64,000 nt of DNA from Dysosmobacter acutus (GTDB taxonomy: Bacteria; Bacillota; Clostridia; Oscillospirales; Oscillospiraceae). The stretch lies in the NCBI RefSeq assembly GCF_018919205.1, contig NZ_JAHLQN010000001.1, forward strand, positions 2,852,001 to 2,916,000, in the 5' to 3' direction. This document shows, piece after piece, positions 26,005 to 34,905 of the stretch; within the stretch, counting starts at the first letter, position 1, and each line of letters opens with the position of its first letter. A program made the position numbers and the translations under genes. Below the pieces are notes generated by a model that saw only the letters and a program-made list of their open reading frames with translations, searched no databases and was not told the DNA's origin.

Positions 26005-27582
26005 ATGTCAAAGGAAATTACTGCACAGGAGGCTGCATCGCTAATCCGTGATCACATGACGGTTGCTGTTGGCGGATTCGGTTCGTATAGCAGTCCGGAC
26101 GCACTCCTGCAGGCCACGGCGGATCGTTACGAACAGGAAGGCCATCCCAAAAATTTAACAATCGTGACAGGGGTAAGCCCCGGCGACTTTCAAAAGGAGA
26201 ACGGGGCGGGACTGAGCCGCTTAAAGGCGGAAGGCTTACTAAGCACCCTTATCGCCGGACATTTGGGGAACTCCCCGGAAATCTCAGCCATTGTGGGGGA
26301 AAACAGAGCTGCAGGATATTTGCTTCCCCTCGGAGTTGTTATGCATTTGCTTCGTGCAATCGCGGGCAAAGAACCTGGCGTTCTTACTTCAGTCGGTCTC
26401 GGAACGTTTGCCGATCCTCGTCATGAGGGGTGCAAAGCCAATGACCTGGCAAAGCGTCAGGATAGAGATATTGTTGAGCTGATAAGCATCTGTGGGCAGG
26501 AATACTTGTTTTATCCCGCTTTTCCGATTGACTGTTGTTTTATTCGAGGAACATATGCCGATACCGCGGGCAATATCTCCATGCGCCACGAGGCTCTGGA
26601 TGAGGCACAACTGCAAATGGCGGCGGCTGTACATAACAACGGCGGTATTGTGATCGTACAAGTGGAAGATATCGTCGAAACTGGAAATCTGCCCGCCCGT
26701 GAGGTGCGGATTCCCCGCGCCATGGTAGACTACGTTGTAAAAGCCGAAAGCAAATTTCATATGCAGTATTACGCAAATGCAGGATATCATCCGGAAATGA
26801 CAGGAGAACTCCGTTGTCCCACAGATGCGATTTCTTCCATGCCGCTGGATGTACGGAAGGTTATCGCCCGCCGCGGCGCGATGGAATTGAGGCCGAACTG
26901 TCTGATCAACCTTGGGATCGGTCTGCCATCAGGCGTCGGAACTATTGCAAATGAAGAGGGAATTGCAGATCAGGCAACCCTATCGTTAGAGTCCGGGGTT
27001 TTTGGAGGCGTTCCCGTACCAGGGAAAGGCTTTGGCGGAGCAATTAACCCTGAAGCGATCTGCAACGCTCCTGACACATTTGACTTTTATAACGGCGGTA
27101 TTCTTGATATGACTTTTCTGGGCGCGGCTGAAGTTGATGTTCATGGCAATGTTAACGTCTCAAAGTTCGGGACACGCTGCACTGGACCAGGAGGCTTCAT
27201 CAATATATCACAAAATACGCCCAGGGTGTTTTTCATGATGAACTTCACATCAGGTATGTCGGATATTTTGGTAGAAGACGGGAAACTCAAAATTCTTCAG
27301 GATGGAACGGGCATAAAGTTTGTGGAGCAGGTTCAGCAAATCACTTTTTCAGGAGATCATGCAGTAAAGACAGGGCAGCAAATAACCTATATTACGGAAA
27401 GAGCCGTTTTTCAATTGACAAAGCAGGGGCTGCTGCTTACCGAAATAGCGCCCGGCATCGATTTGGAACGGGATATCCTCCGTCGTATGAACTTCAGGCC
27501 AATCGTCTCGGAAACCCTACGCAGCATGGACTCTCGAATTTTCAGCAGCGAAGTTATGGGACTGCAACAATCTGAGAAATAG
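26005..27582 (+). CDS. Family I CoA-transferase (acetate/propionate CoA-transferase-like)
   Basis: 525 residues, both halves of a family I CoA-transferase fused in one chain. N-terminal half with MTVAVGGFGSYSSPDALL, C-terminal half with INLGIGLPSGVGTIANEEG and the catalytic Glu329 in LSLESGVFGGVPVPG. It moves CoA between an acyl-CoA and a free acid through a glutamyl-CoA thioester. Next to the oxidoreductase it would release the product acid and conserve the thioester as acetyl-CoA or similar. GGAGAGG upstream, 12 nt after beta. Confidence 0.94.
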   Translation: MSKEITAQEAASLIRDHMTVAVGGFGSYSSPDALLQATADRYEQEGHPKNLTIVTGVSPGDFQKENGAGLSRLKAEGLLSTLIAGHLGNSPEISAIVGENRAAGYLLPLGVVMHLLRAIAGKEPGVLTSVGLGTFADPRHEGCKANDLAKRQDRDIVELISICGQEYLFYPAFPIDCCFIRGTYADTAGNISMRHEALDEAQLQMAAAVHNNGGIVIVQVEDIVETGNLPAREVRIPRAMVDYVVKAESKFHMQYYANAGYHPEMTGELRCPTDAISSMPLDVRKVIARRGAMELRPNCLINLGIGLPSGVGTIANEEGIADQATLSLESGVFGGVPVPGKGFGGAINPEAICNAPDTFDFYNGGILDMTFLGAAEVDVHGNVNVSKFGTRCTGPGGFINISQNTPRVFFMMNFTSGMSDILVEDGKLKILQDGTGIKFVEQVQQITFSGDHAVKTGQQITYITERAVFQLTKQGLLLTEIAPGIDLERDILRRMNFRPIVSETLRSMDSRIFSSEVMGLQQSEK

Positions 27583-27584
27583 TA

Positions 27585-28514
27585 ATGGGGTGGAAAAACT
27601 TGAAAATGGGTGTTATTGGCGGCGCGGGATTGCTGGGTTCTACGACTGCATTTTGCGTCGGTTGTAAAAATCTTGTAGATGAAATCAAATTGATTGATAT
27701 CCGGGAGAATATGGTAACCAGTCATGCAATGGATCTCACCCAAGCTTTTTTGCCCTTGGGTGGGACCAAGGTGACGCCAGCGCATTATGAAGATCTTGGA
27801 GATTGCGAAATCCTCCTGTGCGCCGCTGCAGTCCCGGAAGGGAAAATTGCAGACAGAAATGAAAGCCTTAGGAAAAATGTCAACCTGCTTCTTCCCATTT
27901 GCGAACAACTGGATAAATACTGCAGAAAAGATGCTGTTGTAATCACTTCAGCCGCGCCGATTGATGTGCTGACTTATGTTTTATGGGACTCTCTCAAATG
28001 GGACAAGCGCAAATTTATTGGGTTCTGTGCAAATGACACGCTGCGGTTCAAGTGGGCGACTGAGTTGGTAACGGGAAAGCACTTTGATAAATTGGACGCC
28101 CTGTGTGTTGGTGAGCACGGGGATGGCCAGGTCAGACTCTATGATCAGATGGAATACGATGGGCGCCCGCTTGTCCTGACCGAATCTGAGCATGAAAGAA
28201 TCGAAGAAGAAACCGCCAATTGGTTTGCCCGGTGGCAGGCGCTGGAAAGCGGGAGAACCACGGGATGGACTTCTGCTGTAATGATGACTGCTTATATTGA
28301 GGCCATTGTTAAAAACAGCGGAAAGGTTTTTCCCTGCTCAACAGTTCTTGCCGAACAGTTTGGATATGAGCATGTGTCTATGGGAATGCCCTGTAAGCTT
28401 GGAACAGGCGGAATTCAGGCGGTTCTTGATCCTCAGCTGACTCCAACGCAAAAAAGTGCGTTGGCTCAAACCGCAGATAAAATCAGCGGCCTGATCACAC
28501 AGGCAGGCTTTTAA
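27585..28514 (+). CDS. Lactate/malate dehydrogenase family protein
   Basis: 309 residues. Glycine-rich NAD site VIGGAGLLGS (10-19), Asp in LIDIREN, catalytic His178 in GEHGDG, with Asp151 and Arg154 (ANDTLRF) in the expected catalytic pair and Arg91 as the mobile-loop Arg. The position that is Gln in lactate and Arg in malate dehydrogenases is Glu85 in my alignment, so the substrate may be neither. It should oxidise an L-2-hydroxy acid to the 2-oxo acid used by the oxidoreductase. A TTG at 27600 with GGGGTGG before it is an alternative start. Confidence 0.88.
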   Translation: MGWKNLKMGVIGGAGLLGSTTAFCVGCKNLVDEIKLIDIRENMVTSHAMDLTQAFLPLGGTKVTPAHYEDLGDCEILLCAAAVPEGKIADRNESLRKNVNLLLPICEQLDKYCRKDAVVITSAAPIDVLTYVLWDSLKWDKRKFIGFCANDTLRFKWATELVTGKHFDKLDALCVGEHGDGQVRLYDQMEYDGRPLVLTESEHERIEEETANWFARWQALESGRTTGWTSAVMMTAYIEAIVKNSGKVFPCSTVLAEQFGYEHVSMGMPCKLGTGGIQAVLDPQLTPTQKSALAQTADKISGLITQAGF

Positions 28515-28535
28515 AACAGAGAGGAGACCTTCTTT

Positions 28536-29732
28536 ATGGACTTTACACCGACTGTTATTGATAATTATGTTGAATCAAATCGAGACGAAGCGATAGCGTG
28601 TCTGGTCGAAGCGGTTCAGATCCCCAGTGTCACCGGAGACGAGCTCGCTTTCAGCAAGGTTTTGAAACGTCGGATGGAAGAGAACGGACTAACCGTCGAA
28701 ACGGATGCTGAGGTGGAAGGGCGCCCGAACCTGCTGGCGGACTGGCAGGGAACGCGGCCCGGCAAGCGGTTTGTGTTTAACGGCCATATGGATGTATTTC
28801 CACCTGATACAGTCGATCCCGGACCGTTCGGCCCATGGGCGGGGACAATTTCCGACGGCTGGCTTTTTGGGCGCGGCGCGGCAGATATGAAAAGCGGAGA
28901 CTGCGCAGCTTTGATGGCAGTTGCTTTCCTGCGGCGAATGGGTTTTGATCCTAAAGGCAGTGTTCTGCTCAGTTATATGGTGGACGAAGAAAATGGAGGA
29001 ACTCATGGAGTACAGTATCTGCTGAAGAAAAATAAGTTACAGGGGGACTTCGGCATCTGCATGGACTGTTCTGCCGGAAAGCTTCTGGTGACTCATGGCG
29101 GCGGCATCCGCGCATCCTGTACCTATACTTCAGAGCCTCGGCATTCAAGCATTCGCTATCCTGGGAAAAACGCTTTGCGGAAAGCGGCCGTGGCGATCAA
29201 TGAGCTCTATAAAATAGACGATCGGCTGGGAACTGTGTATCCGGAAAACTTTGACCAGCCCTGTATGTCCATCAATCTTTTGCATGCGGGAACGGCAGCG
29301 AATGTGCATCCCGCGCAGGCAACCTTTACGATTGATCGCCGTTTAGTTCCCGGTGAAGATCGGTATGCCGCTCTAAAGGAGATAACGGATACGCTTGATC
29401 GACTGAAGGAAGATGATGCGGAATTCGATTATCAGTTTGAGATTTCTTCGATGAGCCCCTACCTCGATATCCCGGAAGACGATCCATTTATCCAGCTTTT
29501 ACAAAAGTCTTATGAACAAATCATGGGGAAGCCAGTTGAGATATTCCGCCGCGCGGGAGGCTCTGACGCTTCTTTTATCAGGGAAAGCACCGGAATGCCA
29601 ATCCCGAACTTCGGTGTTGCCGAGGATCGGGGAGAAGGCGGAAGCGGCAGGCCCGACGAGAGGGTGAACGTGCAGGGTTATCTGGACTTTATCAAGGTTT
29701 ATATGATGGCAGTTGTAAACGCGCTCAGCTGA
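28536..29732 (+). CDS. M20 family metallohydrolase (ArgE/DapE-like)
   Basis: 398 residues, two-zinc peptidase/deacylase. Metal site residues in FNGHMDVFPPD (His, Asp), GRGAADMKSGDCA (bridging Asp), and MVDEENGGTHG (catalytic Glu-Glu); the insertion (dimerisation) domain is in the middle and the last ligand His/Glu region near RAGGSDASFI. Members remove acyl groups from N-acyl amino acids or split small peptides. In this operon it probably releases the oxidisable acid from an N-acyl conjugate. GAGGAG before the ATG. Confidence 0.92.
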   Translation: MDFTPTVIDNYVESNRDEAIACLVEAVQIPSVTGDELAFSKVLKRRMEENGLTVETDAEVEGRPNLLADWQGTRPGKRFVFNGHMDVFPPDTVDPGPFGPWAGTISDGWLFGRGAADMKSGDCAALMAVAFLRRMGFDPKGSVLLSYMVDEENGGTHGVQYLLKKNKLQGDFGICMDCSAGKLLVTHGGGIRASCTYTSEPRHSSIRYPGKNALRKAAVAINELYKIDDRLGTVYPENFDQPCMSINLLHAGTAANVHPAQATFTIDRRLVPGEDRYAALKEITDTLDRLKEDDAEFDYQFEISSMSPYLDIPEDDPFIQLLQKSYEQIMGKPVEIFRRAGGSDASFIRESTGMPIPNFGVAEDRGEGGSGRPDERVNVQGYLDFIKVYMMAVVNALS

Positions 29733-29798
29733 TTTCAGTGAAACAGATTTTTTGAAACTCCTGAACAAATAAGCGATTGCCGCGGATAAGGAGAAACT

Positions 29799-30731
29799 AT
29801 GAGTAAGGACATCATCAATATAGCGGTCGTAAATTTCAACGCGCTGTGGGGCAATAAACAGCAAAATTTAAGCCGGATCATTGAATATACGGATATTGCT
29901 GGTAAAAACGGTGTGGAAATGATTGTTTTCCCGGAAACTGCCCTTTCAGGCTACGATGATGACAGTGCGCATATCGACAGGGGTGAAAAAATGCACACTG
30001 TGTTAGCCGAAACAATACCGGGTCCTTCAACGGATGTTTTGACTGAGATCGCTCAAAGGTATGGCATATACATTATTTTTGGAATGCCTGAACGCGATTT
30101 GAATGATGCGAAAAAAATATACAATTCGGCGGCAATTCTTTACCCGGATGGAAAAGTGGATTCCTATCGCAAACTGCATCTGCCTTTTTCCGAGGGGAAC
30201 TGGGCTGTTCGGGGGGACTATCCTGTAATGATCGACACGCAGTGGGGCCCTGTCGGCGTATCTATCTGCTATGATACCTACTGCTTCCCTGAATTGATCC
30301 GATATTACCGGGCAAAAGGGGCACGGCTATGCCTTAATGTGACAGCCTGTCCTGATTCAGAGTGTACGCGTGTTTCTGCAAGGACGGCAATTCCCGCATA
30401 TGCCGGAATCAACTATCTGTTCATTGCATCTGCCAACCTTGCAGGGCGGGATAGGACAAGCTGGTTCATTGGGGGATCCAATGTGACCGGCCCGCACAGA
30501 ACTGAAAGAGGTTGGGGTGAAGCCCACACATATGTTGGCAAAATGTTCGATGCGGCTAACAGCAATACCCCGGGGATATTCATGGGGGCGGTTGACTTGA
30601 GTATAGCGGACGCGGGAACAGATACACCGTTTTTTGCGGTAAATCCCGCCATCCACGAACCGGATTTTAGACCTGCAATGTATAAACGTATGTATGAAGA
30701 CTTGCTTTCAGACGGCCGTTGGAAAGTCTGA
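29799..30731 (+). CDS. Nitrilase-superfamily carbon-nitrogen hydrolase
   Basis: 310 residues with the catalytic triad Glu46 (VFPETALSG), Lys125 (YRKLHLPF) and Cys157 (SICYDTYCFPE). Members hydrolyse amides, N-carbamoyl compounds or nitriles; YRKLHLPF and the FPE arrangement are closer to amidases and N-carbamoyl hydrolases than to true nitrilases. Sits between the M20 hydrolase and the symporter, so it probably acts on the imported compound. AAGGAG before the ATG. Confidence 0.92.
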   Translation: MSKDIINIAVVNFNALWGNKQQNLSRIIEYTDIAGKNGVEMIVFPETALSGYDDDSAHIDRGEKMHTVLAETIPGPSTDVLTEIAQRYGIYIIFGMPERDLNDAKKIYNSAAILYPDGKVDSYRKLHLPFSEGNWAVRGDYPVMIDTQWGPVGVSICYDTYCFPELIRYYRAKGARLCLNVTACPDSECTRVSARTAIPAYAGINYLFIASANLAGRDRTSWFIGGSNVTGPHRTERGWGEAHTYVGKMFDAANSNTPGIFMGAVDLSIADAGTDTPFFAVNPAIHEPDFRPAMYKRMYEDLLSDGRWKV

Positions 30732-30752
30732 ACATGGATTGGGAGGAAATGT

Positions 30753-32156
30753 ATGGATACATCACAGTATGGTTCTCTGATGACAGAGATATTGAAGGCA
30801 TTCTGCATTTGCGGAGGTCTTCTGCTGGTTGGCACATTTTTACGAGCGAAAGTAAAACTGTTTCAAAATTTCTACCTCCCCGCTTGTGTGATCGGCGGAT
30901 TTATCGGTTTGTTGCTTAGCCCCACTGTAATGGGGAATCATGCAATTTTAAATATCTCAGCGGAGACCAACGCCATCCTTTCGAACATCCCGTCTGTATT
31001 GTTTATGCTGATTATGGCGGCGATGCCGATGTGCTCGGCATCGCTCTCCCGAAAGTCACTGCGGGGCAAAGGAGATGTGTGGTCGCTTGCAATTTTAATC
31101 ACAATAATTTTCTGCCTGCAGTTTGCGATCGGCTTTGGAGTAAATGCAGCTTTTACAGCAGCCGGCAGGCCAACATACGCTGCATTCGGTGCAGAACTCG
31201 CGCAAGGTTTTACCGGTGGGCACTCAATTGCTCCCATGCACGGTTCGATGCTCCAGTCCCTTAATCAGCCCTATTGGGAAACAGCTCGGGGTGTTACTAT
31301 TACTGTTGCCACTGTAGGTATCATTGCGGGAATTGTCTGGGGCGTCATTCTGATTAATATAGCGGTCCGCAAAGGATACACAAATTATATTGATAAACCT
31401 TCTTCCATTCCTGAAGAAATGCGGGTCGGTTTGTATAAATCCGTTGAGGATCAGCCTTGGATCGGAAAGCAGACCACAAATTCCGCCTCTATTGACTCGT
31501 TTGCTTTCCACCTTGCTCTGATTCTCCCTGTGGTGGGCGCTGGCTATATCATCAATGATCTTGTTCAAAAATACCAAGTCCCCGTATTTAAAGAGTTTGC
31601 TGCATGGGTCTATATGCTGATCGTAATGTATATTGTTTGGCCGATTATTTGTAAACTTAAACTGGACCGGCATTTTAACGCTGAAACAAAAAGCAAGATC
31701 ACCGGCACCATTACAGAGTTCATTATTGTCGCAGCAATTGTGAGCATTCCGTTAAAACTTGTGATGGAGTACTGGCTCCCCATCCTTGTCACATGTGTGC
31801 TGGGCTTGCTTTTTACACCGCTTATCCTTTGGTTCGGCGCAAAGAAATTCCTTGTAAAAGACTGGGCGGAAAAGATTATGGGGCCTATCGGAATGAACCA
31901 CGGTGACTTCATCACCGGTGTTTTGCTGATCAAAATGGTGGATCCCAATATGAAGTCCAGTGCACTTGAGGATTTTTCTCTTGCGTATGCAATCCATAAT
32001 TTGTACGCTTTGCCATTGTTTGTATTCATTATGCCCTATGTGATCAATCACGGAGCGGTGAGCGCCGCCTTGGTCTGTATAGCTCAGGTAATTGTTCTTG
32101 CTATCTTATTAGTTGTCTGTGGAAATCTTTTCAAAAAAGCAGGTAGTGCAAAATAA
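30753..32156 (+). CDS. GltS-like sodium/carboxylate symporter
   Basis: 467 residues with about ten to twelve hydrophobic helices. YLPACVIGGFIGLLL and the re-entrant-loop GFTGGHSIAPMHG match the sodium/glutamate symporter (GltS) family, though it is divergent and longer than E. coli GltS (401). Expected to import an anionic amino acid or related carboxylate with Na+. Last gene of the operon; GGGAGG precedes the ATG. Its presence makes the operon a self-contained uptake and catabolic unit. Confidence 0.9.
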   Translation: MDTSQYGSLMTEILKAFCICGGLLLVGTFLRAKVKLFQNFYLPACVIGGFIGLLLSPTVMGNHAILNISAETNAILSNIPSVLFMLIMAAMPMCSASLSRKSLRGKGDVWSLAILITIIFCLQFAIGFGVNAAFTAAGRPTYAAFGAELAQGFTGGHSIAPMHGSMLQSLNQPYWETARGVTITVATVGIIAGIVWGVILINIAVRKGYTNYIDKPSSIPEEMRVGLYKSVEDQPWIGKQTTNSASIDSFAFHLALILPVVGAGYIINDLVQKYQVPVFKEFAAWVYMLIVMYIVWPIICKLKLDRHFNAETKSKITGTITEFIIVAAIVSIPLKLVMEYWLPILVTCVLGLLFTPLILWFGAKKFLVKDWAEKIMGPIGMNHGDFITGVLLIKMVDPNMKSSALEDFSLAYAIHNLYALPLFVFIMPYVINHGAVSAALVCIAQVIVLAILLVVCGNLFKKAGSAK

Positions 32157-32520
32157 TCAACAACGTGTTTTTCCAACGATCCGTATGAGGGTAACTCTTC
32201 CTATACAATACGTTTTACTTAGTTTTACATCATGCCAGGACCTCCTGCCTAAATACGGCGGGAGGTCCTGACAACTGAGCGGAAAAGCTGGGGAGGAATT
32301 GCAGGATACCCGGGTATAATACGCTTCATCTGTTCTGCCGTCTACGGCATGGATACACCCGGCGGCAGTAGTCCGGAATCCAACTCCCAGCTTTATAACT
32401 GCACTATCCTGGCGGCCAAAAATCCCCACGGCCGTCTGCGCCCTTGCAAAAGGCGGAGGCATCTGCTAAACTGAACTGGCCGGAAGTCCGGCCAATTTCC
32501 TTTACGACAGGGGGATTCCC
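32157..32520. other. Intergenic region with a strong hairpin
   Basis: 364 bases. CAGGACCTCCTGCC / GGCGGGAGGTCCTG forms a long hairpin at 32236-32270, the best candidate for the end of the operon although no T-run follows. The rest shows no convincing gene; a minus frame of 101 codons lacks a ribosome site. Confidence 0.55.
32236..32270 (+). terminator. Hairpin after the GltS operon
   Basis: 14-bp stem with one mismatch and a 7-nt loop; lacks a T-tract, so termination efficiency is doubtful. Confidence 0.4.
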
Positions 32521-32886
32521 ATGGCTTTCTTCTTGACCGCCCCTTTACCCGAGGCGCAAAATGATTTCTTTCTCACCTTCCTTGGCTCCCCCTGGGGGCT
32601 GCTGGCCGGCTACCTGCTTGCGATCAATCTGATCGCCTTTCTGATATTCGGCGTGGACAAATGGAAGGCCAGGCGAAAAAAGACCCATGAATCCATTCGC
32701 CGGGTGCCGGAGAAGACCCTCTTTTTGCTTGCGGCGATAGGCGGCAGTTTGGGGGCGCTTATGGGGATGAAGGCCTTTCACCACAAGACGCTGCACAAGA
32801 CCTTCACCATCGGCATTCCGCTGATCCTGGTTCTCCAGATCGTGATTCCCCTTGGTTTATTCGTCTATTTCCGCTTTATCCGCTGA
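32521..32886 (+). CDS. DUF1294 family membrane protein
   Basis: 121 residues: hydrophobic N-terminal helix, then the DUF1294 core FGVDKWKARRKKTHESIRRV followed by PEKTLFLLAAIGGSLGALMG and FHHKTLHKTF, then a last helix. Membrane protein of unknown function. Single gene with its own terminator; ATG at 32521 follows GACAGGGGG. Confidence 0.9.
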   Translation: MAFFLTAPLPEAQNDFFLTFLGSPWGLLAGYLLAINLIAFLIFGVDKWKARRKKTHESIRRVPEKTLFLLAAIGGSLGALMGMKAFHHKTLHKTFTIGIPLILVLQIVIPLGLFVYFRFIR

Positions 32887-32902
32887 ATGCCATTGCCCAA
32901 AT

Positions 32903-32937
32903 AAAAAAGCCGTGGAATTTCTTCCACGGCTTTTTTA
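32903..32937. terminator. Bidirectional terminator
   Basis: AAAAAAGCCGTGGAA / TTCCACGGCTTTTTT with TTTC loop between convergent genes. Confidence 0.9.
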
Positions 32938-34314
32938 TTATCTCCGTCTTCCCCGGTAATTGCGGCCCCGGCCCACTTTTCTGCCGTAGCGATAACGCCG
33001 CCGGCCCACCGTCAGCCTCCAGCCCACCATCAGAAGGACCAGCAGCAAAAGGATCACCAAAATCACCTTGACGATGGTCCTCGAGAAGAAGTTCCTGACG
33101 TTTTTCTGGAACACCAGCAGCTTGGACGCCTCGATGCTGTCATAGGCCAGCAGCTTCACCGTGGCGTAATCGTGGTCCTCATAGCTGAGGGTGACCTCCC
33201 CCAACACGTCGCCCTTCTCCACCGGCGCCTCCACCGAATCCTGATAAAGCGTCACCCTCCGCTTCAGGCTCTCCGGCTCCAGGCTGTTGGGCAGCAGGGC
33301 CTCCACATCCGACGCCGGATGGGCCACCACATAGTTCACGTCCTTGGACAGCGACACAGGCACCTCCTGGATCATATCGGCCTGGGTCAGGAGGGTCTTT
33401 CGTGAGAAGTTGTTGAAGCCCCACTCAAAGAGGCGCTTTGTCTCGGAAAAGCTCTGGGTCTGGGTCTTTCCGTCGGTCAGGGAAACCCGCTCCGCCCCCA
33501 ACACCACGCTGATGAGGGACCGGCTTCCCTCCACCGCGGAGGACACCAGACAGTAGCCGGCGTCAGAGGTGGACCCGGTCTTGATGCCCCGGGCCGCGGA
33601 ATAAGTGTAGCCGATGGCCCGCCAGTTGGACAGCAGATAGTTGGTGGTGTGCAGCACCCGCGCCTCCGACAGATTGGTGGCCGGCACGGTGATCTGGGCG
33701 GTGTTGCAGATGGTCATGAAATCCGGATGTCCCATGGCCTCCCTTGTGATGAGATAGATATCCCAGGCGGAGGTGTAGTGCTTGGCGTCGTGAAGGCCCG
33801 TGGCGTTGACAAAGTGGGTGTTGGTACAACCAAGCTCCTCTCCGCGCTGGTTCATTCGCTCCACAAACGCCTCCACACTGCCGCTGACCCGCTCGCCCAA
33901 GATGTTGCAGGCCTCGTTGGCCGAAACCACCAGCATGCAGTAGAGGAGGTTCTCCACGGTCATGATCTCCCCCTCTTTGATGTTGGCGGAGCTGCCGTCG
34001 TCCGCCAGCCCCTCAAGAGCGGAGGCGGTTACGGTGATCTGCTCGTCCATGGAGAGCTTTCCGCTGTCCACCGCCTCCAGCACCAGCAGGGCCGTCATCA
34101 CCTTGGTGATGCTGGCCGGGTAGAGCTCATCGTGCTCATTTTTGGCATAGAGGACCTCCCCCGTGTCCCCGTCCACCAGCAGCGCGGCCTTGGCCGCGAC
34201 CTCCATCACCGGGACGGCGTCCCCTTCCTCCGCGGGCGCGGCAAAGGGTATGGCCACCAGGCTCAGCATTAGGGCCAGTATGAAAAAAACAGACAGGAAC
34301 CGTTTCATTTTCAT
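32938..34314 (-). CDS. D-alanyl-D-alanine carboxypeptidase (DacF/PBP5-like)
   Basis: 458 residues. Signal peptide (1-28), then the peptidase S11 domain with Ser68-x-x-Lys71 (PASITKVMTALL), SANEAC and the KTG motif in GIKTGSTSDAGYC, a C-terminal PBP5-type domain and finally a membrane helix with a very basic tail (RRYRYGRKVGRGRNYRGRRR). It trims the terminal D-Ala of peptidoglycan pentapeptides on the outer face of the membrane. The usual amphipathic anchor is replaced by a true transmembrane segment. GGAG six bases before the ATG. Confidence 0.95.
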   Translation of the reverse strand: MKMKRFLSVFFILALMLSLVAIPFAAPAEEGDAVPVMEVAAKAALLVDGDTGEVLYAKNEHDELYPASITKVMTALLVLEAVDSGKLSMDEQITVTASALEGLADDGSSANIKEGEIMTVENLLYCMLVVSANEACNILGERVSGSVEAFVERMNQRGEELGCTNTHFVNATGLHDAKHYTSAWDIYLITREAMGHPDFMTICNTAQITVPATNLSEARVLHTTNYLLSNWRAIGYTYSAARGIKTGSTSDAGYCLVSSAVEGSRSLISVVLGAERVSLTDGKTQTQSFSETKRLFEWGFNNFSRKTLLTQADMIQEVPVSLSKDVNYVVAHPASDVEALLPNSLEPESLKRRVTLYQDSVEAPVEKGDVLGEVTLSYEDHDYATVKLLAYDSIEASKLLVFQKNVRNFFSRTIVKVILVILLLLVLLMVGWRLTVGRRRYRYGRKVGRGRNYRGRRR

Positions 34315-34337
34315 GGTACACTCCCATAATCTATGCT

Positions 34338-34362
34338 ATAATAGCTGCAAAGCGGCTATTAT
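34338..34362. promoter_or_regulatory. Inverted repeat in the divergent dacF-comEA region
   Basis: ATAATAGC-N9-GCTATTAT, 8-bp perfect arms in the gap between divergent genes. It could be an operator or overlapping -10 elements (TATAAT on plus at 34338-34342 region). Confidence 0.4.
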
Positions 34363-34481
34363 GCTGAAATCCAGATGAATCTGCCGCGGCAGAGCGGGGA
34401 CGACACTCTGCCCCATGTTTCGACTTTATAGTAGTATATCAAATAATTTTCTTGAGTTCAACTGTGAGAAGGAATTTACAG

Positions 34482-34883
34482 ATGACAAAAACCGACTGGG
34501 CCCTGCTGGCCGTCACCGTCTCCTTTGTTCTGATACTGACCGCCATGTACAGCCGCGATCAGGGCGGCCGTGACGCGATGACCTACACCATTACCACCGC
34601 CCACGCAGCGCCGGAGCCCACCGCGCCTCAGGTCCAGCCCATCAACCTCAACACCGGAGGCCTGGATGAGCTGATGCTCCTGCCCGGCATTGGGGAAGTC
34701 ATTGCCCGGCGGATCATCAGCTACCGGGAGGAGCACGGCCCGTTCCAGTCCATTGAGGAGATTATGAACGTCAGCGGCATCGGCGAGGCCACATTCGCGG
34801 ACATCAAAGAGCAGATCACCGTGCAGACAAGCTGGAAGAAGGGGCCTTCTTCCCGATGCGAAAAGCGCCCTGAGGCGGCTTAA
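34482..34883 (+). CDS. ComEA-like helix-hairpin-helix protein
   Basis: 133 residues: one N-terminal membrane helix (about 7-22), a short linker, then the ComEA double HhH DNA-binding domain (INLNTGGLDELMLLPGIGEV, GPFQSIEEIMNVSGIGEATF). In competence systems ComEA binds incoming DNA at the membrane. Only 22 bases before the two-component system. No other competence gene is in the window. ATG at 34482 is preceded by AAGGA. Confidence 0.88.
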   Translation: MTKTDWALLAVTVSFVLILTAMYSRDQGGRDAMTYTITTAHAAPEPTAPQVQPINLNTGGLDELMLLPGIGEVIARRIISYREEHGPFQSIEEIMNVSGIGEATFADIKEQITVQTSWKKGPSSRCEKRPEAA

Positions 34884-34905
34884 CTGGAAAAAGGAGGACA
34901 AGACC

